Shown here: in pieces, positions 1 to 5,323 of the stretch | Numbering within the stretch: the first letter of the stretch is position 1 | How the letters are laid out: every line of letters begins with the position of its first letter | Assembly (NCBI GenBank): GCA_025451425.1 | Contig: JANWKK010000187.1 | Coordinates: forward strand, 1-5,690 | Source: Gemmatimonadaceae bacterium | GTDB taxonomy: Bacteria > Gemmatimonadota > Gemmatimonadetes > Gemmatimonadales > Gemmatimonadaceae | DNA length: 5,690 bases | Direction of reading: 5' to 3' | Translations under genes and position numbers: made by a program | Notes under the pieces: generated by a model | What the model was told of the DNA's origin: nothing | Databases searched by the model: none | What the model saw: the letters and a program-made list of their open reading frames with translations, nothing else

Positions 1-96
1 CCGTACGCGGTAACCGCCAGTGATGAGCACTCGCTGAACAGCCCGACAAATGCGTTCGTCGTCGTCGACCACGACGACCAATGGCTCAGTCTCCAC
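1..96 (-). CDS. Response regulator, N-terminal part of receiver domain (partial, runs off left edge)
   Basis: Only the first 32 codons are present, read leftward from a GTG at 96-94. The peptide begins with an acidic leader, then a hydrophobic beta strand (LVVVV), then the acidic cluster DDDE at residues 11-14, then a helix and a GYRV strand. This is the usual start of a CheY/FixJ-type receiver, where the paired aspartates bind Mg2+ next to the phosphorylation site. The phospho-acceptor Asp and any output domain lie outside the window, so the effector type is unknown. The GTG is chosen because a GGAGGG Shine-Dalgarno (106-101) sits 4 nt upstream and the receiver fold starts right after it. 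The gene overlaps the end of the upstream kinase-like gene by 11 nt, so the two are probably co-transcribed, translationally coupled and functionally linked. Confidence is high for a receiver, none for its target. Confidence 0.82.
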   Translation of the reverse strand, partial: METEPLVVVVDDDERICRAVQRVLITGGYRVR

Positions 97-1027
97 GACG
101 CCCTCCTGGTAAATGGAGGGTGCTCATCGGCGCGAGGGGAACCGAGATCACGTGCGTCACGCGCTCACCATCGACGGTGAGATGCGCGTGGCCATGCAAA
201 TTGGCAACGAGCGATGTAATCAGCATGTGTAACGATTGAAGGCTCTCGGACACGGGAAGTGACAATGGCAATCCCGTGAATCGCAGTTCGGCGCGATCCA
301 TCGTCGATCGCGTCTCGATGACGATCCCGTCTGGAGTCGCGTGCTCGGTCTCGGCCAACATCAGCGCGCGGCGTAGAAAGCTCAGGAGCGCAAAGCGAAG
401 GCGGACGATACCACCGACCACCACAGGAGAGGGGCTGGCCAATCGTTCGCTCAGGCGTACGCGCCAATTCGATTCGAGGTTGCGTGCCGAGAGGAGAAGG
501 TCCCGCGCCAGATCGTTGAGTGGAATGGGCGCAAGCGCCGATACCGTGGCCGCGCGCTGCTTTGCGGGCGCAAGCAGCGCGACCATATCTCGCTCGATGC
601 TGAGGCAGTCCGCGAGGGCGTCGAGCGCCGCGGGTATTTGCGGAGTCGAGCCATTCAGCAGCTTCACGGCGCTTTGAAGATTCATGGTGAGGGACGTGAG
701 CGGTTGCCGCAAATCGTGCGACAACTCTTGAACCACGCGCTCCAACGAATCCTCAGCGTGCATCCTGTCGACCACCGCCTCCACATCGGCCCGATCCCGT
801 GCCGCGTCGTCGTCCATCGCTGCGTCACGGAGTGTCGCAGCGGACGGCGCCGGTGCCGCGTCGGACGAGCCGGCGCGGCGGCGCAGCAACGGTGGGTTGG
901 CGCGTACTCTCATACGATCCTCGTCTCCTGCGATCTGCATGTGCATCGCTCGCGCCTGCGCAACGCAGTTAGGCATTTCCAAAGCATCCGCGCGCAGGGC
1001 GCGGTTGCGATTGGACCAAGGACCCAT
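86..1027 (-). CDS. Histidine-kinase-like protein with intact H-box and degenerate ATPase domain
   Basis: Soluble protein of 313 aa from the ATG at 1027; no membrane segment or signal peptide is seen. Residues 1-90 are Ala/Arg/Asp-rich with no recognisable domain. Residues about 93-125 form a HisKA dimerisation helix with H-box ELSHDLRQPLTSL and likely phospho-acceptor His104, in the HDL.QPL style. Residues about 165-300 occupy the place of the HATPase_c domain, but the N-box Asn is replaced (LLSFLRRALMLAE), no D.G.G G1 box is visible (FTGLPLSLP at the expected place), and G2 reads QSLHMLI rather than GLGL. The C-terminal strand pattern GHAHLTV...HVISVPL still resembles the end of the fold. 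The protein may therefore accept or relay phosphate, or act as a scaffold, rather than autophosphorylate. The start is uncertain: Met29, Met31 and Met39 (913) are alternatives, and Met39 has AGGAG/GAGG 5-11 nt upstream, better placed than the GGAGGG 14 nt before 1027. It overlaps the response regulator to its left. Confidence 0.78.
   Translation of the reverse strand: MGPWSNRNRALRADALEMPNCVAQARAMHMQIAGDEDRMRVRANPPLLRRRAGSSDAAPAPSAATLRDAAMDDDAARDRADVEAVVDRMHAEDSLERVVQELSHDLRQPLTSLTMNLQSAVKLLNGSTPQIPAALDALADCLSIERDMVALLAPAKQRAATVSALAPIPLNDLARDLLLSARNLESNWRVRLSERLASPSPVVVGGIVRLRFALLSFLRRALMLAETEHATPDGIVIETRSTMDRAELRFTGLPLSLPVSESLQSLHMLITSLVANLHGHAHLTVDGERVTHVISVPLAPMSTLHLPGGRRGD
101..120 (-). 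promoter_or_regulatory. Inverted repeat covering the Shine-Dalgarno of the leftmost response regulator
   Basis: On the minus strand, CCCTCC (120-115), an 8-nt spacer and GGAGGG (106-101) form a perfect 6-bp inverted repeat within the last codons of the kinase-like gene. The 3' arm is the Shine-Dalgarno of the downstream regulator, 4 nt before its GTG. Folding would hide the site, and ribosomes finishing the upstream gene would open it, which would couple translation. The pairing is seen; the regulatory role is inferred. Confidence 0.4.
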
Positions 1028-1129
1028 GCGCCAGCACTGGGCCCTCCAGCCGTGGTGAGATCGTTGGGTGCAACGCTAGGATCTAAGGCCAATTGAGCAA
1101 TGAGTTGTCGGCGCGAGATGCTTCCAGTC

Positions 1130-1154
1130 CGATCAGCAGGCAGCGGCGTGATCG
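1130..1154. repeat. Perfect 6-bp inverted repeat next to the GTPase ribosome binding site
   Basis: CGATCA (1130-1135) and TGATCG (1149-1154) are exact reverse complements separated by 13 nt. The right arm abuts the AGGAGG Shine-Dalgarno at 1155-1160. It could be an operator for a dimeric regulator or a leader hairpin affecting initiation. A repeat of this size can arise by chance, so only the position makes it notable. Confidence 0.35.
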
Positions 1155-1160
1155 AGGAGG
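1155..1160 (+). promoter_or_regulatory. Shine-Dalgarno that decides the GTPase start
   Basis: AGGAGG lies 4 nt before the ATG at 1165. This favours that start over an in-frame TTG at 1093, which would add 24 residues with no family resemblance and has no comparable ribosome binding site. Confidence 0.7.
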
Positions 1161-1164
1161 CGCA

Positions 1165-2256
1165 ATGAATCGATTCGTGCTCGCGCGTGGTGGTGTTCAA
1201 CGGATCCCACTCACCATCGTCGGCGGTCCCGAAGGGGCAGGGAAGACTACTCTACTTCGAAGACTACTAACGCACAACGGCGGGCGTCACATTGCCGTTG
1301 TTCTCGATCATCCAAGCGCACTCGCTCTGGATGATTCGCTCATCGCGCGTGCGGACGGTTCCTCACTCATTCTCCACAACGGCTCAGCGTGCTTGTCCGT
1401 TGACGGCGATATCGGAGCCGCGTTGTCGACGCTGCACACGCGTCACGCAACTGCGCTTCCCGATCACGTTGTCGTCGAGGCCTCGCCATCGGCGAATCCC
1501 GTACGGACGTCGGGCTACGCATTCCTCCCGGGATTCCGGCCGGGCGGCAGCGTCGTCGTCGTGAGCGCACCCGATGTCCTGCGGGTAAAGGCGAACGAGT
1601 TCGAGTTCGACGATACCTTCGACGCGCAGCTCCAACACGCGGAGTTGCTCGTGCTGAACCAGGTGGATCGCGTGACGCCACCGGAGCGGGAGACGGCGCG
1701 TCGTTGGCTGCTGCAGCGAACCACTCGCGCGCGACTCGTCGAGAGCGAGCGATGCGTTCTGCCCGCCGCAATGATCCTTGGCACCAGTCTCGACCACGCG
1801 CCAGCGCATGCAATCCACGCGGAGTGGACGCCCAACTTCGCGATCGATTCGGAATCTCGACGATTTCGAATCGTGAAACCACGACACGAGGACGACTATC
1901 GGGTCTGGGTGCTGACGACGCGTGAATCGGTTGACGCGAGTGCATTCCGCGGATGGGTGACCTCCTTGCCCGACAACATTCTCCGCGGCGATGGCGTCCT
2001 CGGAATCAGAGGTGAGCCAAGTCACCGCTTTCAGTTTCATCGTTGTGGCTTGCGTTGGTCGCTCTCACGGGATGAGCCGTGGCGAGATGCGCAGGATCAC
2101 CTGAGTTGGGTCTCGCTCGTTGGCTTCGCAACCGCGTCGAAAGCCGAGCACGATGTCATGGAGGGCCTAACAATGGCCGGCCCTGCTGAGCCGCATCACT
2201 TTCAGCCGCCGTTGCGCCGCTCGAAGACTTCCCGTCGCGCGGGAGAAGTCTCATGA
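1165..2256 (+). CDS. CobW/COG0523-like P-loop GTPase with degenerate CxCC metal motif
   Basis: A 363-aa cytoplasmic protein resembling CobW/COG0523 GTPases, many of which are metal chaperones that insert or allocate zinc, cobalt or other metals. Residues 16-34 hold the first strand and Walker A (GPEGAGKT at 21-28). Residues 102-112 read VVVEASPSANP, matching the family's E(A/T)SG.ADP block with changes. NQVD at 165-168 stands where the guanine-specificity NKxD normally is. Residues about 233-322 look like the CobW C-terminal domain, with LRGDGVLGI in place of the usual LRaKG motif, then a strand-rich end (SWVSLVGF). The diagnostic NGCxCC motif is replaced by NGSACL (72-77), leaving one of three cysteines, so classical metal handling at that site is doubtful. 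The last 40 residues form a basic tail including HH. It overlaps the following DUF202 gene by 4 nt, suggesting one operon. The specific substrate or partner is unknown. The fold is confident, the function is not. Confidence 0.8.
   Translation: MNRFVLARGGVQRIPLTIVGGPEGAGKTTLLRRLLTHNGGRHIAVVLDHPSALALDDSLIARADGSSLILHNGSACLSVDGDIGAALSTLHTRHATALPDHVVVEASPSANPVRTSGYAFLPGFRPGGSVVVVSAPDVLRVKANEFEFDDTFDAQLQHAELLVLNQVDRVTPPERETARRWLLQRTTRARLVESERCVLPAAMILGTSLDHAPAHAIHAEWTPNFAIDSESRRFRIVKPRHEDDYRVWVLTTRESVDASAFRGWVTSLPDNILRGDGVLGIRGEPSHRFQFHRCGLRWSLSRDEPWRDAQDHLSWVSLVGFATASKAEHDVMEGLTMAGPAEPHHFQPPLRRSKTSRRAGEVS
2225..2251 (+). promoter_or_regulatory. Stem-loop enclosing the Shine-Dalgarno of the DUF202 gene
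   Basis: AGACTTCCCG (2225-2234) can pair with CGGG (2240-2243) and AAGTCT (2246-2251) around the 5-nt loop TCGCG, with a 2-nt AG bulge in the 3' arm. This gives ten base pairs within the last codons of the GTPase gene. The Shine-Dalgarno GGAG (2242-2245), 7 nt before the ATG at 2253, is inside the 3' arm and bulge. There is no downstream T-run, so it is not a standard terminator. Translational coupling is the likeliest role, by inference. Confidence 0.5.
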
Positions 2257-2687
2257 GTGCCGCCGCCCACGATCGCCGTCGTCGGAATGACGCTCTCGAA
2301 GATGCCAGGAGGGATCCATCGATCCGGCACTACCAGGCGTCCGAGCACCTCTCCAATGAGCGTACCCATCTGTCGTACATCCGGACGGCCATCTTCTTGG
2401 TAAGTCTCGGCATCACACTGAATCGATTCAGTTTGTATCTCATCGAGACTGCGGGGCCCGACACCGCTCGCCGGCCTGTCGGCTTGCTGCGCGACACGAA
2501 GCAGGTCGGCGCGGGGATGGTGTTGTACGGCTTCCTCCTTGTGGTCCTCGCTCTTCACCGGTACCTACGGGTGGACCGGGCGATCGACCGCCTCGACTAC
2601 AAGCCCCAGCGTTTTCTTGTCGAGGGGCTGACGTTGACCTCCTTTTTCGCTGGTGCGCTCAGTCTCATCTGGATGTTTCTGCGATGA
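2253..2687 (+). CDS. DUF202 (YidH-like) inner-membrane protein
   Basis: A 144-aa small membrane protein of the DUF202/YidH family, whose biochemical role is not established. Residues 1-28 are a highly charged cytoplasmic leader. The family signature appears at 33-46 (LSNERTHLSYIRTA), matching the usual LANERTFLAWIRTAL pattern just before the first helix. Predicted membrane helices are about 43-60, 85-103 and 122-143, with a basic/acidic segment between helices 2 and 3 (RYLRVDRAIDRLDYKPQR). The family normally has three helices and about 100-150 aa, so this looks complete. The start ATG overlaps the TGA of the GTPase gene (ATGA), and its ribosome binding site is inside a stem-loop, so its translation is probably tied to the GTPase. 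Pairing with a COG0523-like GTPase suggests a joint membrane-linked role, which is inference. No metal-binding motif is evident in it. Confidence 0.85.
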   Translation: MSAAAHDRRRRNDALEDARRDPSIRHYQASEHLSNERTHLSYIRTAIFLVSLGITLNRFSLYLIETAGPDTARRPVGLLRDTKQVGAGMVLYGFLLVVLALHRYLRVDRAIDRLDYKPQRFLVEGLTLTSFFAGALSLIWMFLR

Positions 2688-2740
2688 GCCGCCACGTTAA
2701 AATTTGTTCATCTTCGAGCGCGACCCCGGAAAAATACGGG

Positions 2741-2769
2741 TTGAGGAGATCGGGAAAAGGAAGTACACT
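2741..2769 (+). promoter_or_regulatory. Candidate sigma-70-type promoter for the MASE1 kinase operon
   Basis: TTGAGG (2741-2746) and TACACT (2764-2769) are separated by 17 nt, each matching 4 of 6 consensus bases, inside a locally AT-richer stretch (about 2696-2770) that contrasts with the GC-rich genes. Transcription would start near 2776, giving a leader of about 70 nt before the ATG at 2846. This supports a separate transcriptional unit for the kinase and regulator. It is a match by eye only. Confidence 0.35.
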
Positions 2770-2845
2770 CGTCAGAGACGACGCGGTCCGCTCGCTTCGC
2801 CTTCCGCGGCCTCGATTCACAAGGGGCGCGACTGGCGGCCACCGC

Positions 2846-4573
2846 ATGCGACTGGAAGCCGAAGTGCAAACGCATACGAGGGCGCATTTGACTGCGTATC
2901 CCCGTCTCCTGCCAACGCAGGACGTGGCGTTCGAACCGATCCCTGCGACCGCGCCGGAACGGCGACCGGTGGCCGGCGTCGTTCGCGTCCTTGGCGTTGC
3001 CATCGCCTACTACGTCGGCGCGCGCGTCGGATTTCTCTTCCAGAGCCCATCGGTGCCACAATCCGTACTGTGGCTGCCGAATTCGATTCTGCTCGCCGCG
3101 CTTTGCGTGTCGCCGTTGCGGAGTTGGCCCGTTTTGATGCTGGCGTCCTTCCCGGCGCAACTCCTGGTCGGTTGGCAGACTCACGGGCCGCTCGTAACAA
3201 TGTCGTTAATCTTCATCACAAACTGCGCGGATGCGGCGCTGGGAGCGACGATCTGGCGCTTCGTTTCGCCCGGTGAATGGCGGATCGAGGGCCTGCGGCC
3301 GATGCTCGCCTTTCTCGTCCTGTGCGCGACGATTCCGACGCTATTGATGTCGTTCGCTGACGCCGGGATCACGGTCGGCATGGGCTGGAGCCACGATTAC
3401 TGGCTCGTCTTTGAGACTCGAGGACGGGCAAATGTTCTGGCAAATGTCATCTTCGTGCCGACGATGCTCGCCGTCCTCAGCGCGGGGCGAGAGGCGCTGG
3501 CCGCCCATTGGCGCGGCCGATCGCTCGAGGGTGTGATCCTTTTCGCTGGCCTCCTGTCATCCGCAGCTTTCGCTTTCTCGCGCCCGACCGAGGCGATCAG
3601 CAGTGCAGCGCTGGTGTATCTGCCCCTGGTGTTCCTGCTCTGGTCCGCCGTTCGCTTCGGCGTGGGCGTGACGGGCGGGGCCCTTCTCGCTCTGGCATAC
3701 CTAACGACCTGGATGGCGATGCACGGCATCGGACATCTCGCCGAGCATGATCCGGCGGACGTTGTCCCGGCGCTGCAATTCCAGTTGCTGGCGATCGCCG
3801 TGCCGATGCTCTGTCTGTGCGCCGTCATTCAGGACCGCGAGCACGCCTCGCGAGCGCTGGGCGCCAGCCAGCGGGCGCTCCATCAGAGCCTTGCCCAGAT
3901 TCGAAACCTGGCCGGGCGACTTCTCACCGCGACCGAGGTCGAGCGGACGCGGATCGCGCGGGAGCTGCACGACGACGTCAGCCAGCAGCTCGCCGCGCTC
4001 GGGATCGGTCTCAGCGCACTCAAGCGGCACCTACCTAACGACTCTCCCGTCCGGGAGGAAGTGACGATGTTACAGGGCCAGGCGATGCGCGCCGCCGACG
4101 ACCTGCGCGCGCTCTCCCACGAGCTGCACCCGGCGGCGCTGCGCCATGCAGGGCTGGTACCCGCGCTCCGTGAGTTGTGCGCGCAGTACGGCCGCGGCGA
4201 TTCGATGCGTGCCGTGCTCGCCGCCAAGCCACGGGAGATCAGCGTGCCACACGACGTCGCGCTGTGCGTCTATCGCGTGACACAGGAGGCGCTTCGCAAC
4301 GCGGCGCGCCATTCCGGAGCGCACGGCGCGCTCGTTACGTTGCAGACTACCGAGGAGGCGCTCGAGTTGCATATTGCCGATGACGGCAGAGGATTCGACG
4401 AGTCCGCCGCGCGCCGTCGAGGCGGACTAGGCCTAACGAGTATCGACGAGCGCGTCCGTCTCGTGGGCGGCACGGTGCACGTCGACACATCGCCAGGCCA
4501 CGGTACCCGCATTTCCGTCCGTGTCCCGAACGGAGACCCACATGGATCGGCCCACGCTCCTGCTCGCGGATGA
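2846..4573 (+). CDS. MASE1-domain membrane sensor histidine kinase (HisKA_3 class)
   Basis: From this ATG the protein is 575 aa. After a short soluble leader, residues about 43-328 form a multi-helix MASE1 sensor (SVLWLPNSILLAAL at 73-86, and LLWSAVRFGVGVTGGALLAL near 264-283). A coiled linker (330-362) follows, then a HisKA_3 dimerisation domain with RIARELHDDVSQQL and phospho-acceptor His375. The HATPase_c domain is intact: N-box EALRNAARHS with Asn485, G1 DDGRGFD (512-518), G2 GGLGL (526-530). It should autophosphorylate and pass phosphate to the response regulator overlapping its 3' end; the MASE1 ligand is unknown. An in-frame ATG at 2684 overlaps the DUF202 stop and would give 629 aa. 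I prefer 2846 because the extra 54 codons include rarer AAA, AGA, AGG and ATT codons, resemble no domain, contain a promoter-like sequence, and have no Shine-Dalgarno at 2684. The ribosome site at 2846 is also weak (GGCGG), so the start is not certain. Confidence 0.85.
   Translation: MRLEAEVQTHTRAHLTAYPRLLPTQDVAFEPIPATAPERRPVAGVVRVLGVAIAYYVGARVGFLFQSPSVPQSVLWLPNSILLAALCVSPLRSWPVLMLASFPAQLLVGWQTHGPLVTMSLIFITNCADAALGATIWRFVSPGEWRIEGLRPMLAFLVLCATIPTLLMSFADAGITVGMGWSHDYWLVFETRGRANVLANVIFVPTMLAVLSAGREALAAHWRGRSLEGVILFAGLLSSAAFAFSRPTEAISSAALVYLPLVFLLWSAVRFGVGVTGGALLALAYLTTWMAMHGIGHLAEHDPADVVPALQFQLLAIAVPMLCLCAVIQDREHASRALGASQRALHQSLAQIRNLAGRLLTATEVERTRIARELHDDVSQQLAALGIGLSALKRHLPNDSPVREEVTMLQGQAMRAADDLRALSHELHPAALRHAGLVPALRELCAQYGRGDSMRAVLAAKPREISVPHDVALCVYRVTQEALRNAARHSGAHGALVTLQTTEEALELHIADDGRGFDESAARRRGGLGLTSIDERVRLVGGTVHVDTSPGHGTRISVRVPNGDPHGSAHAPARG
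4518..4534 (+). promoter_or_regulatory. Short inverted repeat touching the Shine-Dalgarno of the LuxR-type regulator
   Basis: TCCGT (4518-4522) and ACGGA (4530-4534) can pair around a 7-nt loop. The 3' arm covers the GGA of the Shine-Dalgarno GGAG (4532-4535), 6 nt before the ATG at 4542. Five base pairs is marginal on its own. It is listed because it repeats the arrangement at the other two overlapping junctions. Confidence 0.25.
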
Positions 4574-5177
4574 TCACGTCATCGTCGCCGATGGCCTCCG
4601 CAGCCTGCTGAAGGACGAATTTGAGCTCGTTGGGAGCGTCACCGATGGCTTCGCACTCGTCGACGCGGCGAACCGGCTGCGTCCCGACGTCGTCGTCACC
4701 GATCTTGCGATGCCAGGCCTCGGAGCGCTCGAGGTGCTTCGCGAGTTTCAGGCGCTAGAAATCCCGTCTCGGGTGATCGTCCTCACAATGCACGCTGACG
4801 CGCATCTCGCCACGGAAGCCTTTCGGCTCGGCGCGTGGGGATATGTGTTGAAAAACTCGGCCGGCGAGGAGCTTATCACGGCGATCCATAAGGTCCTCGA
4901 TGGCAGAGCCTATCTGACGCCGCTGATTACGAAAGATGTAATGGTCGCGATCAATACCGCGGCCTCCACGAACCACGCTGCCCGCCCGACACTGCGGCAG
5001 CGTCAGGTCTTGCGCCTGATTGCCGAAGGCAAACGAATGAAAGAGATCGCGGCGATTCTGCGACTGTCGCCGCGTACGGTTGAGAGTCACAAGTACGAGA
5101 TGATGCAAACGTTGGGAGTGCGGAGCACGGCGGAGCTCATCCAGTACGCGTTGAGAAATCCTGATCAGGGCCAATGA
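4542..5177 (+). CDS. NarL/LuxR-family response regulator
   Basis: A 211-aa DNA-binding response regulator. The receiver domain (about 4-120) has the acidic pair D10/D11, phospho-acceptor Asp54 in VVVTDLAMPG, the switch Thr82 (VIVLTMHAD) and Lys104 (GYVLKNSAGEEL), so it looks phosphorylation-competent. The C-terminal LuxR-type helix-turn-helix spans about 148-206 (MKEIAAILRLSPRTVESHKYEMMQTL). The conserved LTpREreVL opening reads PTLRQRQVL, with both Glu replaced by Gln. Length is typical of NarL-type regulators. The ATG at 4542 is preferred to a GTG at 4521 because GGAG lies 6 nt upstream and the receiver strand starts at once. It overlaps the MASE1 kinase gene by 32 nt, so the two form the likely cognate pair. 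Target genes cannot be read from the window; no clear direct-repeat binding site was recognised. Confidence 0.93.
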   Translation: MDRPTLLLADDHVIVADGLRSLLKDEFELVGSVTDGFALVDAANRLRPDVVVTDLAMPGLGALEVLREFQALEIPSRVIVLTMHADAHLATEAFRLGAWGYVLKNSAGEELITAIHKVLDGRAYLTPLITKDVMVAINTAASTNHAARPTLRQRQVLRLIAEGKRMKEIAAILRLSPRTVESHKYEMMQTLGVRSTAELIQYALRNPDQGQ

Positions 5178-5323
5178 CGTTAGGAGCCGCGCGGAGTATT
5201 GCGGATACGCAACACGTAACACTCCCAGTGCGCGAGCACACACATTCACGGATACCGAGCGCATCGCGAGCGCTGTACCGTAGCAGCACGAAAACGAAGT
5301 CGGTCGAGAGGAGTACCGTCGCC
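5178..5323. other. Intergenic region before the last receiver gene
   Basis: This 146-nt stretch has no gene I can support. It contains a small hairpin TTGCG-GATA-CGCAA (5199-5212), a weaker one AGCGC-N7-GCGCT (5258-5274), and the 7-mer GTACCGT twice. None has a T-run, so no intrinsic terminator is called, and no clear promoter was found. It may hold the promoter of the next gene. Confidence 0.4.

Larger units (their letters stand above)
1028..1164. other. Divergent intergenic region between the two gene sets
   Basis: This 137-nt gap separates the leftward kinase-like gene from the rightward GTPase gene and should hold promoters for both. No convincing -35/-10 pair was found on either strand: TAGGAT at 1077-1082 resembles a -10 element but lacks a good -35. 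A short inverted repeat CGTTG-N4-CAACG (1062-1075) and a longer-spaced one at 1130-1154 could be regulator sites. If the kinase-like gene really starts at 913, the region extends to about 250 nt. Confidence 0.5.

Noticed and set aside
1077..1082. TAGGAT as the -10 element of the GTPase promoter
   Set aside because: No acceptable -35 element lies 16-18 nt upstream, so it is not called as a promoter.
910..1200. Minus-strand open frame of 96 codons across the divergent region
   Set aside because: It overlaps both the kinase-like gene and the start of the GTPase in other frames, resembles no family and has an irregular composition. It is treated as a chance frame in GC-rich DNA.
1384..2040. Long minus-strand open frames inside the GTPase gene, including 218 and 192 codons
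   Set aside because: The plus-strand frame has clear family motifs and a good ribosome binding site. The antisense frames are composition-driven shadows with no recognisable domain.
2725..2740. CCCG-N8-CGGG pairing downstream of the DUF202 gene as a terminator
   Set aside because: A 4-bp stem without a T-run is too weak to call.
966..5184. Six copies of CCTAAC/GTTAGG (966, 2166, 3700, 4034, 4432, 5179), four extended to CCTAACG, reminiscent of attC core sites
   Set aside because: The copies are unpaired, mostly inside conserved coding sequence, in different reading frames and with no integrase or cassette structure. The hexamer count is only modestly above a rough chance expectation of about two to three.
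5199..5212. TTGCG-GATA-CGCAA hairpin as a terminator after the LuxR-type regulator
   Set aside because: The stem is only 5 bp and no T-run follows, so it does not meet the pattern of an intrinsic terminator.
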